Positions 7,529 through 16,943 of a stretch of 64,000 nucleotides of DNA are shown here, piece by piece (positions within the stretch are counted from its first letter, which is position 1; each line of letters opens with the position of its first letter). Origin of the DNA: Sulfurimonas autotrophica DSM 16294 (GTDB lineage Bacteria > Campylobacterota > Campylobacteria > Campylobacterales > Sulfurimonadaceae); contig NC_014506.1 of NCBI RefSeq assembly GCF_000147355.1, forward strand, positions 124,001 through 188,000, written 5' to 3'. The translations under genes were made by a program, and so were the position numbers. The notes below the pieces were generated by a model, which was given only the letters and a program-made list of their open reading frames with translations, searched no databases and was not told the DNA's origin.

Positions 7529-9565
7529 ATGGGTTTTAGAATTAACACAAACATTGCGGCAATGAACGCACACAGAAACTCTGTGAACACAAACTTAGGT
7601 TTAGACAAAAGTTTAAACAGATTGAGTTCTGGTCTTCGTATTAACACTGCTGCAGATGATGCTTCTGGTATGACTATTGCAGATAGCTTACGTTCACAGG
7701 CACAAGGTCTTGGTCAGGCTATTAACAATGCAAACGACGGTGTTGCTATTACGCAAACAGCAGATGGTGCTCTTGATGAGTATGTAAAAATTATTAATTC
7801 TGTTAGAACAAAAGCTATTCAAGCTGCTTCTGACGGTCAAAATACTGATTCTCGTGGAGCAATCCAAAAAGATATTGATCGTTTACTAGAAGAAGCAAAT
7901 AGCATTGCTAACACTACTCAGTTTAATGGTCAAAAACTTCTTGATGGTACTTTCTCAAACAAATCTTTTCACATTGGTGCATATGCTGGTGAAACTGTAA
8001 ACCTTTCGGTAGGAAATGTACAGACTGACAGTGTTGGTGACATTAAAAGTACAACAGGTTCTGAAACTAGAGCGGCTTTAGATTCTACAAACTTAGCTGA
8101 AGGTGCATCTGGGCAGGCTTTAAAAGCTGGGGAGTTGAAAATAAATGATACTGATATTTCATCTACAATCAACTCACTTTCACCTACGAAACTTACAGAT
8201 GCAGCAAGCGTAGCAGCGGCAATTACAAATGCTACTGATTTGGTTGCTGAGGGTCACAATAGTCTTACTGCAGCAGCAGCAGTTTCAGCTGGTACTATTG
8301 ATTCGACAAATTTCTTAAAAATTAATGGAGTTGCTATCGCTGATACAACTGTTGTAGCTAATGATTCAAATGGTGCATTGGTTCGTGCAATTAATGATAT
8401 TTCAGATCAAACAGGTGTTACAGCTTCTTTAAATACAGAAAATAAACTAGTACTAGAATCAAATGATGGTAGTAATATTTCAATCGCTACTCGTGATAAT
8501 GATGTTGATACTGTTACATTTACTGCATCAACAGGTGGTGGAGATGTTAGTGTAACAAACGCTAATGGTTTTTCTGTTACATATGCAGCATCTTCTGGAG
8601 ATACAGCTACTGCCATTGCAGCGGCAATAACTACTTTAATAAATGCAAGTAGTGACTTTGGAGCTGTTGCAACTGACACAGCTGATTCAGGGACTTTATC
8701 AATTGAACAATCAGTATTACAAGGTGCACAAACTATTACAGTTGCGGAAGCGAATGCTGATGGTGCTGGTGTGACAACAACTGATGGAACAAACGAAGCA
8801 TCAACAACATATACAGGATTAACAGCTGATAATGAAACAAATGGCTCTGGTGCTATTACAGCTACAATCAATTCTACAGCAACTGCAGCAGTAGTTATTG
8901 AAGCCGGACAATTAGTTATCAATGGTGTTGATTTAGCTGGAACTTATGGTGATGGTTCTACTGCTGGTTCTGCTCGTTCAGATCTTCAGTCAGCGATTAA
9001 AGACATTGATGGTATGAGTCAGTCATATATTGCTAAAGATGGTAAAATGGAATTAAGTGTCAACAATGGTGATGACCTTAACATAGCAGGAACTACAGCT
9101 AATTCAACTTATGGTCTTACAAAAGGTGTAACAAATCAGTCTAAAATGGGTTCAGTAGAAATCTATAGTGATAGTGCAGTAAAAGTGGGTGGGAATGATC
9201 CTGATTCATTTGGTTTTACATCTGGAACAAAAAATGTTATTGCGCAAGGCGCTTCTTTGGAAAGCATAGATGTTACAAGTCGTAATTCTGCTGAAGTAGG
9301 TATCTTAATCACAGATTCAGCTCTAAAACAACTTGATGGAACTCGTTCAGACCTTGGTTCTGTTCAAAATCAGTTAGAGTCTACTATACGTAACATTTCT
9401 GTTACTCAAGTAAATGTAACTGCTGCAGAATCTCAAATCCGTGATGTTGACTTTGCTGCAGAGTCTGCAAACTTTGCAAAACTAAACATTCTTGCACAGT
9501 CTGGTTCATATGCTATGAGTCAAGCAAACGCTGTTCAACAAAACGTGATGCGTCTACTTCAGTAG
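7529..9565 (+). CDS. Flagellin
   Basis: Flagellin is the filament subunit, exported through the flagellar type III apparatus. The start is the ATG at 7529, with AAAGGA 7 nt upstream; the open frame back to 7451 is leader RNA. The product is 678 aa. The N-terminal D0/D1 region begins GFRINTNIAAMNAHRNS and includes LSSGLRINTAADDASGM; the C-terminal D1/D0 region holds AAESQIRDVDFAAESANF and ends VMRLLQ. The centre (roughly residues 160-590) is a long Ala/Thr/Ser/Asp-rich region with many potential O-glycosylation sites. At about 680 aa it is longer than the about 500-575 aa common in Campylobacter. The adjacent Pse genes and Maf imply the central domain is glycosylated. Confidence 0.97.
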   Translation: MGFRINTNIAAMNAHRNSVNTNLGLDKSLNRLSSGLRINTAADDASGMTIADSLRSQAQGLGQAINNANDGVAITQTADGALDEYVKIINSVRTKAIQAASDGQNTDSRGAIQKDIDRLLEEANSIANTTQFNGQKLLDGTFSNKSFHIGAYAGETVNLSVGNVQTDSVGDIKSTTGSETRAALDSTNLAEGASGQALKAGELKINDTDISSTINSLSPTKLTDAASVAAAITNATDLVAEGHNSLTAAAAVSAGTIDSTNFLKINGVAIADTTVVANDSNGALVRAINDISDQTGVTASLNTENKLVLESNDGSNISIATRDNDVDTVTFTASTGGGDVSVTNANGFSVTYAASSGDTATAIAAAITTLINASSDFGAVATDTADSGTLSIEQSVLQGAQTITVAEANADGAGVTTTDGTNEASTTYTGLTADNETNGSGAITATINSTATAAVVIEAGQLVINGVDLAGTYGDGSTAGSARSDLQSAIKDIDGMSQSYIAKDGKMELSVNNGDDLNIAGTTANSTYGLTKGVTNQSKMGSVEIYSDSAVKVGGNDPDSFGFTSGTKNVIAQGASLESIDVTSRNSAEVGILITDSALKQLDGTRSDLGSVQNQLESTIRNISVTQVNVTAAESQIRDVDFAAESANFAKLNILAQSGSYAMSQANAVQQNVMRLLQ

Positions 9566-9669
9566 ATGCGTTAAGAGCGTAGCTCTTTCACGTTTCTTTA
9601 GAAAATGTTATGAGATTATTACAATAGTAATAATCGTTAAAGCAGCATTCAGTTGCTGTTTTATTTTGT

Positions 9670-9691
9670 ACCACTCTTTTTTTGGAGTGGT
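9670..9691 (+). terminator. Intrinsic terminator of the flagellin gene
   Basis: ACCACTC at 9670-9676 pairs with GAGTGGT at 9685-9691 around a T-rich loop, followed by GCTTTATTTTT. It lies 105 bp after the flagellin stop and just before the convergent maf stop. Confidence 0.75.
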
Positions 9692-9694
9692 GCT

Positions 9695-11710
9695 TTATTT
9701 TTCAGACCACTCTTCATAAACTTTCATTACTGATATATATAGATTCAAAATTTTAAGCAGTTGCTGTGTAAAGATTTGTTGTATTTCTCTTTGATGTATT
9801 TTTTTATTCTTTAAATTTTTTGTGTTAAATATATCAAATATATAGCTTGATATACTCTGTAAATATAAAAATAGGATATTATTGATATCATATACTCCAT
9901 TCTCATTTGTATTAACTAGTTCTTTGTAAAGCTCATGAAATCTGAAAATGAACTGTTCTTCTGTTGTGTTCAAAATAGAATCTTGATATTTTTTGATAAC
10001 TTTTATAAGTCGTTTAGCTTCTTTAATTTGTGCGGTAAAGTTGTTGAGTTCTTTTTTATTAAATGAAATATTGGAAATATTATTTAGAAATTCTTGCATC
10101 ATTTGGAATTCAATCTTTGCTACAATCGTTTCGTATTTTTTTGTTTCTATATTACTGGCATAAAGGGGAATGGTTCCTTGAAGATAAGCACCATTACTAA
10201 GATTGTATACTTTGCATTTATCATATAAGTATTGATTAGATATTATTTTTAAAGCTTCAATAGACATTTCATATAATGGTGTGGTAGGTACTTCATCTAA
10301 AAAATTTCCTTTTGTATATAATAGAGTTCCGTGTAGAGAAGTAAACTGTTCATTTTCTTTTGTTGTTTCTTCTACTGTACGTGCTTCTTTATGTCCAACT
10401 GTATGGTTACTCTTCGTTTGAGCATCTAGTGCTAAATCTAAACCTAAAAGATAGAGTTGTTGATTACCAAATATAAGAGTTAGAAAGTATGTTGCTTCTC
10501 CGATACTTGGACAAGTAGGGATTCTTGAATTAAGTTTATAGTGTGATGCAGTTTCAAAAAAATAGAGTTGATTGACAGGGATTTTGTCAACAACACTTCT
10601 AGCTACAACAGAAGACAATAAAAAGATAGTATTTTTAAAAAAAGTTTTTACATCAATACCGTAAAAAAATGTCACATCATCTGGTTCTGAATCCATATGG
10701 GCAACCATATTTGGTGCTACTCCTAATTTATGTAAAGTCTTAATGGAAGAGAGAACAGAAATGATAAAAAATTTATCTTTATTTTTTTGCAGCCATAAGG
10801 CATTTCTATCTAGAGATGGACCAGAAGCAATAAGCAGGACAGGCTTGTGTTTGAATGGATTATCATAGTGACTTGATATGTCGAAATTAATAAAAGGGTG
10901 TTTTTCTACAAGGTATTCAGGTGCTTTTAGAAATTCCCGTAAACTTTTGACATATGGACGAATATGATGCATAGATTTCACTATGTTAGATTGGATATCC
11001 TTGATGTCCTGGATGTTTTCTTCAAATAAAACGGAGTATTTTATATAATGATTGTACATATAAATTTGCATAAAAAATTGAGTAAATGAACTCATCTCGT
11101 GACTATCTTCCATGATGGAAAAAAATAAGCGAGCCGTAGAAGCAAGACTTGTGTAATCAGTTACAAATAGTGATAAACGAAAAATTTCAAGGTTGTTTTC
11201 CTTAATAAATAGCATTTTAGCGTTTATTTTATTTTGAATTTCTGTGATGTGTACTCCCAAGCCTACACCACAAAATACAAATTTAAAAATTTTTTCCATC
11301 TCATCATTTTTGGAAGTAATGTTTTTGTTGTACTGAATGATTTTTGCAGTAGCCCAAAGAGAACTTCTCAGATTTTTGGAAGTATCAAATATTTCTATAT
11401 CTTTTTCAGAAAGCTCCCTTGTGTTATAATAACCTTCTATGACATGATCGGATTTTTTAAAGTTAACATTATTTGCAAGATTTTTGGCATGTTCAAAGAT
11501 ATTTGTATTGTAAAGGTACCTATTTGATGAGAGTTCAAATATATCAAAATAATTATCTTTGAATTCAAGAGCATATCGTTCTTTATAAGAATTGTCATTA
11601 ATCGCTTGATTAAAGATTTTTATTTTTAAATAAAGTTCCTGGTGATTTTCTTGAAGATATCTTAGATTGCTTTCAAATAAGCGAATAGCTTGATCTTGTA
11701 TTGAGTTCAT
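9695..11710 (-). CDS. Motility-associated factor glycosyltransferase (Maf, DUF115)
   Basis: This 671-aa cytoplasmic protein belongs to the Maf/DUF115 family, which transfers nonulosonic acids such as Pse from CMP-sugar to Ser/Thr of flagellin. Diagnostic stretches are PVLLIASGPSLDRNALWL in the nucleotide-binding region, APNMVAHMDSEPDD, and PSIGEATYFLTLIFGNQQLYLLGLDLALD. It is last in the co-oriented glycan block and convergent with the flagellin. An AAAAGG site precedes the ATG at 11710. It is the only Maf-type gene in the window. The function is family knowledge; acceptor sites are not shown. Confidence 0.9.
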   Translation of the reverse strand: MNSIQDQAIRLFESNLRYLQENHQELYLKIKIFNQAINDNSYKERYALEFKDNYFDIFELSSNRYLYNTNIFEHAKNLANNVNFKKSDHVIEGYYNTRELSEKDIEIFDTSKNLRSSLWATAKIIQYNKNITSKNDEMEKIFKFVFCGVGLGVHITEIQNKINAKMLFIKENNLEIFRLSLFVTDYTSLASTARLFFSIMEDSHEMSSFTQFFMQIYMYNHYIKYSVLFEENIQDIKDIQSNIVKSMHHIRPYVKSLREFLKAPEYLVEKHPFINFDISSHYDNPFKHKPVLLIASGPSLDRNALWLQKNKDKFFIISVLSSIKTLHKLGVAPNMVAHMDSEPDDVTFFYGIDVKTFFKNTIFLLSSVVARSVVDKIPVNQLYFFETASHYKLNSRIPTCPSIGEATYFLTLIFGNQQLYLLGLDLALDAQTKSNHTVGHKEARTVEETTKENEQFTSLHGTLLYTKGNFLDEVPTTPLYEMSIEALKIISNQYLYDKCKVYNLSNGAYLQGTIPLYASNIETKKYETIVAKIEFQMMQEFLNNISNISFNKKELNNFTAQIKEAKRLIKVIKKYQDSILNTTEEQFIFRFHELYKELVNTNENGVYDINNILFLYLQSISSYIFDIFNTKNLKNKKIHQREIQQIFTQQLLKILNLYISVMKVYEEWSEK

Positions 11711-11765
11711 TAATGAAAACCTTTTTAAAAGTAAGTATCTTAATTGACAGCAATATTCATACCTA

Positions 11766-13076
11766 CTATGTTAATCTTGAAAATCCACTATGGCATACAG
11801 GAGTATTTAAATGTTCTTTAATTGTATTTTCTTTGATATATTTAGATAATAAAGAAAATACTTCATCAACTGCGTGTAGATATGCGTTAATGTCTTTGTC
11901 TTTTTGTGCATAAGATGCATAAAAAGCAGTAGTAGCTAAAAAACCTTTTTCCATCATAAGTTTTGTAAAGAGTGTTTTTAATTTTAATGCCTCTTTATGT
12001 TTAAAGCTAAAGTGTCCAAGTGGATAAATACCTCCTACCTCTATTTCTATATCATGAGATAGGGCAATATCGGTCCAACCATCCTGTATAGTCTTCCCTA
12101 TCTGTTTTAAATGTTGAGAGACATTATCTTTTTTTAAAGTGTTAATAGTGGCGATAGAAGAAACTAAACCAATCCTGTCTGTCCAGTAAGTACTGCTTAT
12201 AAATGTATCTTGCGCAGCGTCCATAACATCTTTTTTCCCGATAATAGCACCCATAGGGTAACCATTGCTTATTGCTTTACCAAATACTGCTATATCCGGT
12301 TTTATACCTAGTATAAGATGCGCTCCTCCGTGATTTAATCGCCATCCGGCAGTTATCTCATCAACAACTAAAACAATATTATCGCATTGAGTCTTTTCAT
12401 GAATTATATTTATGAAATCTTGTTCCGGATATGTATTTCTTAACGGTTCCATAACTATCGCCGCTATATTCCCTTTGTGCTCATTATAAAGTTTTGTAAA
12501 GCTTTCAATATCATTATATTTAAAAGGGAAAGATGTTCCTTTTAATCCACGTGGAACACCACGAGGGGATAGTCCAGGCAGCAGATGCCCATCCAATGCT
12601 TCAGTATCAGCAAGATTTGCAGCAAGATACCAATCGTGCCAACCGTGGTATCCACAAAATAAAACAATATCTTTTTGAGTTTTTGCACGAGCAATGCGAA
12701 CAGCAACTGCCATGGACTCACCACCTGTCCTTGTATAGCGTACCTCATCTGCCCAAGGATGAATTTTACACAAAAGCTCAGCTAATTCAACCTCTTCAGG
12801 TGCATTGAGTGTAGTCATATTTCCATTGTCTACAGCATTTTTTACGGAATCATTTACAATTTCATTTGCGTACCCAAGAATACAACTTCCAATACCCATG
12901 TAGCTCATATCTGTGTATTTATTGCCATCTAAATCCCATACTTGACATCCTTTAGCCTTAGAATAGTACGCAGGCCATAAATCAGGTAAGAACATCTCAG
13001 GCCTTTTAGATAATAGTTGAGTTCCTCCAGGAATTAGCTTTTTTGCTTTTTTGTATAAATCTTGTGATTTTCCCAT
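11766..13076 (-). CDS. Class III PLP-dependent aminotransferase
   Basis: A 436-aa protein of the glutamate-1-semialdehyde aminomutase / class III aminotransferase fold. It shows VLVVDEITAGWR (PLP-ring Asp) and VFGKAISNGYPMGAIIGKK with the likely Schiff-base lysine; RYTRTGGESMAVAVRIAR is the phosphate-cup region. Its ATG overlaps the cytidylyltransferase stop by one base (TAATG), so the two are coupled. Homologues of this type are seen in nonulosonic acid clusters beside SpsF-like and aldo/keto reductase genes. Its substrate, a sugar or a small precursor, is not known; it is not needed for the standard Pse pathway. Confidence 0.85.
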   Translation of the reverse strand: MGKSQDLYKKAKKLIPGGTQLLSKRPEMFLPDLWPAYYSKAKGCQVWDLDGNKYTDMSYMGIGSCILGYANEIVNDSVKNAVDNGNMTTLNAPEEVELAELLCKIHPWADEVRYTRTGGESMAVAVRIARAKTQKDIVLFCGYHGWHDWYLAANLADTEALDGHLLPGLSPRGVPRGLKGTSFPFKYNDIESFTKLYNEHKGNIAAIVMEPLRNTYPEQDFINIIHEKTQCDNIVLVVDEITAGWRLNHGGAHLILGIKPDIAVFGKAISNGYPMGAIIGKKDVMDAAQDTFISSTYWTDRIGLVSSIATINTLKKDNVSQHLKQIGKTIQDGWTDIALSHDIEIEVGGIYPLGHFSFKHKEALKLKTLFTKLMMEKGFLATTAFYASYAQKDKDINAYLHAVDEVFSLLSKYIKENTIKEHLNTPVCHSGFSRLT

Positions 13077-13858
13077 TAAGTGTCCTTTTGACGTAAATCT
13101 TCTTCTACTGATTTTAAATAACCTTCATTACGGTTAATATGACTATTTATATTAATAATATCTGGATTTTTCTCAAGATATGAGATAATATCAGTCAAAC
13201 TAAAATTATTATTACCAAAATGATTATATATTTTTTCTATCACTATGAAATCTTCTGGTTCATCAACTGTTAACCTCCATTGTGGATAAACTTCTTTCTT
13301 GAGTAAATTTACTGTTTTAAATAGTCCACTATCTCTAATAAATGGCGTTGCATGTTCAACTTGAGACGGCTTTTTTGTTAATTTATTTGCCATTTTTAGT
13401 GAAGCATATGTAAAAACTTCTACATCTAATCCATCTGGATAAATTGGTTTTACAGAATTTGTTAAATAGTCACAATCTGTCTCTAAAAATGCAGATATAG
13501 TTTCATCTATGATCTTTGAGTCATGAACTGGACAATCACCAGTGAGTCTTACGACAATATCATCATCATTTAAATTTAATTTCTTTAAGGCATCAATGAA
13601 TCTCTTTAATACATTATTTTTACTACCTCTGTAAATATTAAAACCATGATGAATTATTACCTGAGATAAATCATCATCACTTGCTTCATCACTAGTGGCA
13701 AGTATAAGCTCTGTTATATATTTTGATTTAGATATTCTATGAAGTTCATGGATTATCATAGGAGTATCCAAAAGTTTTTTCAATACTTTACCAGGTAATC
13801 TTGTTGAATCTGTTCTTGCTTGTAGCAGTGCTACTATTTGTTTTGCCATTTTGACCAC
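13076..13858 (-). CDS. SpsF-like cytidylyltransferase, probable CMP-nonulosonate synthase
   Basis: A 260-aa nucleotidyltransferase of the SpsF/NeuA/KdsB fold. The N-terminal ALLQARTDSTRLPGKVLK is the nucleotide-binding signature, and VRLTGDCPVHD supplies the metal-binding acid. No NeuA-like pseF is present in the block, so this is the best candidate to activate the sugar with CTP. In Bacillus, SpsF sits with an SpsE sialic-acid-synthase homologue, which supports this role. The start may be 13858 or, three codons on, 13849; the gene overlaps the aldo/keto reductase by about 25 bp at most. Confidence 0.75.
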   Translation of the reverse strand: MVKMAKQIVALLQARTDSTRLPGKVLKKLLDTPMIIHELHRISKSKYITELILATSDEASDDDLSQVIIHHGFNIYRGSKNNVLKRFIDALKKLNLNDDDIVVRLTGDCPVHDSKIIDETISAFLETDCDYLTNSVKPIYPDGLDVEVFTYASLKMANKLTKKPSQVEHATPFIRDSGLFKTVNLLKKEVYPQWRLTVDEPEDFIVIEKIYNHFGNNNFSLTDIISYLEKNPDIININSHINRNEGYLKSVEEDLRQKDT

Positions 13859-14751
13859 CTTATTGGATTATATATCTCTTCTTCTATATTTTCAAAATTA
13901 GCAATAATTTTAGTAATCATGTCATGATCTAATTTCTTAATATTTTTATAATTTTGAATATTTTCCTTGGCTTGATTTATATTATCACATCCAAAGAGTA
14001 TGAGTGAATTTTGAGCAACAGTATCAACAAAACTTAGTGCTAGTTCATTTTTTGTTATATGTAACTCTTTAGCAAATGCATTTAAAGTATCAAGATGTTT
14101 TTTTACGGATTGTAGTTGGGGAGGTATTTTATCTTTCTCCATCAGTAATAAACCTTGCAGATAAATACTTCTGATAGATATCAGTTTGTTTTTTTCCTTA
14201 GCTCTATGAAACCAATCTTCTTTTATGGCCCTTTGATCAAAGATATTAAATGGTATTTGAATGAAATTTATTTTATCATTTTCAATTGCTAAATTAAAAT
14301 CTTCTGATGTATAAATTGAAATACCAAAGTGCTTTATTTTAGAATTTTTTATGAGATTATCTACAATTAGAGAGTCATTTTCTTTCCAGTCATGTAAAAT
14401 TTTACTATCATGAAGAAGTAGGGCATAGAGTGAATCTATATTTAAATTTTTTAATGATGTTGAAATATTTGCTTGTATATTAGTTCGAAATAAACTTGAC
14501 TCAACTTTTGATACTATAAATAAGTTTTTGTTATTCGGCAAAGAATTCCCTAAAACTTTTTCTGCATCACCATATCCTTGAGCAGTGTCAAAGCAATTGA
14601 TCCCATTATTTGTAACATAATTGATAATTTCAGTCACATCTTTTTGTGATGGTTTTCCGCTTGTATTAGCTATGCCATAGTCTAGTCCAAATTGGACAGT
14701 CCCTAGCGATAATTTTGAGATTTTATCATTTTTAAATGTTATATATTTCAT
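13834..14751 (-). CDS. Aldo/keto reductase
   Basis: A 305-aa TIM-barrel reductase. KLSLGTVQFGLDYGIAN is the usual first block, and NCFDTAQGYGDAEKVLG contains the catalytic Asp and Tyr of the family; VSKV carries the catalytic lysine. It should use NAD(P)H to reduce a carbonyl. It overlaps pseI by 4 bp, so a role on the nonulosonic acid or its precursor is likely, but the substrate cannot be read from sequence. Confidence 0.85.
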   Translation of the reverse strand: MKYITFKNDKISKLSLGTVQFGLDYGIANTSGKPSQKDVTEIINYVTNNGINCFDTAQGYGDAEKVLGNSLPNNKNLFIVSKVESSLFRTNIQANISTSLKNLNIDSLYALLLHDSKILHDWKENDSLIVDNLIKNSKIKHFGISIYTSEDFNLAIENDKINFIQIPFNIFDQRAIKEDWFHRAKEKNKLISIRSIYLQGLLLMEKDKIPPQLQSVKKHLDTLNAFAKELHITKNELALSFVDTVAQNSLILFGCDNINQAKENIQNYKNIKKLDHDMITKIIANFENIEEEIYNPIRWSKWQNK

Positions 14752-15782
14752 ATTGTATCTATACTCAGAGGTGTGCCGTACTCATAATCTTTATCTGCAC
14801 ATTTACCTAAAAATTTATTTAAATATTTAGGATGTAATCCATAGCCCGGTCTTACACTTTTTATATTTTCAGTTGTAAATATTTCACCTTTTTTAATATC
14901 CTTAGATACATAAAGACTTCGACTAAATTGTCTATTTTTTTTCTTTTGTTCTGTCATGATATAGTCAACTTTACCAAGAAGTTTTTCAGTATCCCTAACT
15001 GCCTGTATCATAGCTTTAAATTCTTCTTTATCCATAGAAAAATCTGCATCTGCACCACCGATAGATTTATCTAAGATAAAATGTTTTTCTATCACCTTAG
15101 CCCCAAGTGTTACAGCAACTATGGGGGCAGTAGCCCCCATAGTATGGTCTGAAAATCCACTTACAACGTCAAATGTCTCAGCAAGATTTTTGATTGTCAA
15201 TAAATTTGCATCTTCTAAAGCAGCTGGATAAGCACTTGTACATTTTAAAAGAACTATCTCATTATTATCAACACTATGACAAATCTCAACTGCATCTTGT
15301 ATCTCATCGATAGTGGCGATACCTGTACTTATTATCATAGGTTTCATTTTGGAAGCTGTATAACGTATTAATTCATAATCAGTAATCTCAAATGAAGCGA
15401 TTTTATATGCAGAAGGATTAAACTGTTCTAAAAAATCAACAGCAGTTTTATCAAATGGTGATGAAAATATATCTATGCCTATTTCTCTTGCATAGTTAAA
15501 AAGTTCTTCATGCCATTCCCACGGTGTATAAGCTTCTTGGTATAGCTCGTACAAACTTTTTCCATCCCAAAGAGTTCCACCTTTGACAATAAAATCATCT
15601 TTTTTACAATCAAGTGTCATTGTATCAGCTGTATATGTTTGTAATTTAATACAGTTAGCACCTATCTCTTTTGCCGCCTTTATAGTCTTTTTCGCTATCT
15701 CTATTTTTCCACCATGATTTGCACTTAGTTCAGCTATGATGTAAACACCATCTTTTTGTAAATTAAAATTACCTATTTTCAT
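14748..15782 (-). CDS. pseI: Pseudaminic acid synthase
   Basis: PseI condenses 2,4-diacetamido-2,4,6-trideoxy-L-altrose with phosphoenolpyruvate to give pseudaminic acid. The 344-aa protein has the NeuB-type barrel (IIAELSANHGG at the N-terminus, NCIKLQTYTADTMTL, IISTGIAT, FSDHTMG, KVIEKHFILDKSIGGADADFS in separate blocks). It ends with an antifreeze-like SAF domain (RSLYVSKDIKKGEIF). Length is normal. It overlaps pseH and the aldo/keto reductase. A legionaminic acid synthase is an alternative, but pseB, pseC, pseG and pseH nearby favour Pse. Confidence 0.92.
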   Translation of the reverse strand: MKIGNFNLQKDGVYIIAELSANHGGKIEIAKKTIKAAKEIGANCIKLQTYTADTMTLDCKKDDFIVKGGTLWDGKSLYELYQEAYTPWEWHEELFNYAREIGIDIFSSPFDKTAVDFLEQFNPSAYKIASFEITDYELIRYTASKMKPMIISTGIATIDEIQDAVEICHSVDNNEIVLLKCTSAYPAALEDANLLTIKNLAETFDVVSGFSDHTMGATAPIVAVTLGAKVIEKHFILDKSIGGADADFSMDKEEFKAMIQAVRDTEKLLGKVDYIMTEQKKKNRQFSRSLYVSKDIKKGEIFTTENIKSVRPGYGLHPKYLNKFLGKCADKDYEYGTPLSIDTI

Positions 15783-16266
15783 TTTTTAACTCCATGCAAA
15801 TTACATCTTTGTTATTGACTATTTTCTTGCCAATTTCTTTAAAATTAAACTTTTTATATAAATTTAATGCTTTTTTATTGTTACTAAAAACTTCAAGTTT
15901 AAGCTTTTTAAGTTTTAGAATATCAAAAGCATACTCTATGCAAAGTTTTTCAAGTATGCTCCCCACTCCTGCTATTTTTTCAAAAGGATTTGCATACAGT
16001 CCAAATTCACACTCTTTTTTATTTGTATCTATATTTGTAAAATAAATTACACCTATTTGTTGTTCGTCCTTATCTACTACAAAATATTGTTTATCTTTAG
16101 TACTTTTTAAACTGCTTATAAAATTTAAATGATTATCAAGTAATATATTATCATCTGTGTACATCCATTTTTTTATAGTAGGATGATTTCTCCATGTTAA
16201 GATTTTGAGTTGAGTATCTTCATTTAATTCAATAAAATTTATTAAAGTAGCACCATTTATCTTCAT
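15769..16266 (-). CDS. pseH: UDP-4-amino-4,6-dideoxy-AltNAc N-acetyltransferase
   Basis: A 165-aa GNAT-fold acetyltransferase; AGVGSILEKLC is the acetyl-CoA pyrophosphate loop (Q/RxxGxG/A type) and ALNLYKKFNFKEIGK is the typical C-terminal GNAT helix and strand. PseH acetylates the 4-amino group made by PseC. Position between the deacetylase and pseI, with 4- and 14-bp overlaps, supports the assignment. Confidence 0.85.
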   Translation of the reverse strand: MKINGATLINFIELNEDTQLKILTWRNHPTIKKWMYTDDNILLDNHLNFISSLKSTKDKQYFVVDKDEQQIGVIYFTNIDTNKKECEFGLYANPFEKIAGVGSILEKLCIEYAFDILKLKKLKLEVFSNNKKALNLYKKFNFKEIGKKIVNNKDVICMELKNENR

Positions 16267-16943
16267 TTAATAACCCTTACACTCTTAAAAGCCTCAACAT
16301 ATTTTTTACCAACTCTCATACCTTGATATTTTGCATTTAGCTCTATGCCCTCTAAACTTCGTGGATGTGGATAGTCACAAAGTTCCGATTTATACTCTTG
16401 CATAGCTTGAATTTTCATGTCAATAGTTTCAGATATGTCAAAAAAAGTATCAGGCGAGAAAGATAATGGATAGTTCCACTCAGTAGATGAAAGTATCTCA
16501 AAACTATATATCTCTTTAACACATTCATCTTTCATAGGTCTTGTAGCTGTGATAACTGCTTTATACGTTAATTGATGATCAATATTCAAATCATGCTCAT
16601 AATGTGTAAATATAATATTTGGTTTTACCTCTTCTTTTACTTGGGATATTACTTTTACAATATCAAGCAAATCAACACTATCAAATCTATTGTCTGGAAA
16701 TGATTCTATAAAAACCTTTTTAATTCCTATAATATTATTTGCTTTTTGTATCTCAGTGTTTAAGAGGGCTATTTCATTTCTTTTGTTTTTTACAACTCTT
16801 TGTGCATCACGGCTTGTCTTTCCTTCGCCTAGTATTAAAGTATAGGCTTGATAGCCATCTTTTATAAGTCTAGAAACTGTACCAAAGCAGCCAAGAACTT
16901 CATCATCTGGGTGAGCTGCAACTATTAATATTTTTTTAGACAT
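16263..16943 (-). CDS. PIG-L/LmbE-family N-deacetylase
   Basis: This 226-aa zinc hydrolase has AAHPDDEVLG at residues 9-18 (H11, D13, D14), the zinc-binding AHPDD motif, and HYEHDLNIDH further on supplies the third ligand. PIG-L enzymes remove N-acetyl groups from amino sugars. It sits between pseH and a formyltransferase homologue with 4- and 8-bp overlaps. The likely job, by inference, is removing an acetyl from a Pse intermediate so that another acyl group can be put on. It is not part of the standard Pse pathway. Confidence 0.88.
   Translation of the reverse strand: MSKKILIVAAHPDDEVLGCFGTVSRLIKDGYQAYTLILGEGKTSRDAQRVVKNKRNEIALLNTEIQKANNIIGIKKVFIESFPDNRFDSVDLLDIVKVISQVKEEVKPNIIFTHYEHDLNIDHQLTYKAVITATRPMKDECVKEIYSFEILSSTEWNYPLSFSPDTFFDISETIDMKIQAMQEYKSELCDYPHPRSLEGIELNAKYQGMRVGKKYVEAFKSVRVIK

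Noticed and set aside
8407-8922. 171-residue antisense frame within flagellin
   Set aside because: It is a shadow of the Ala/Thr-rich flagellin codons; no ribosome site or promoter is seen.
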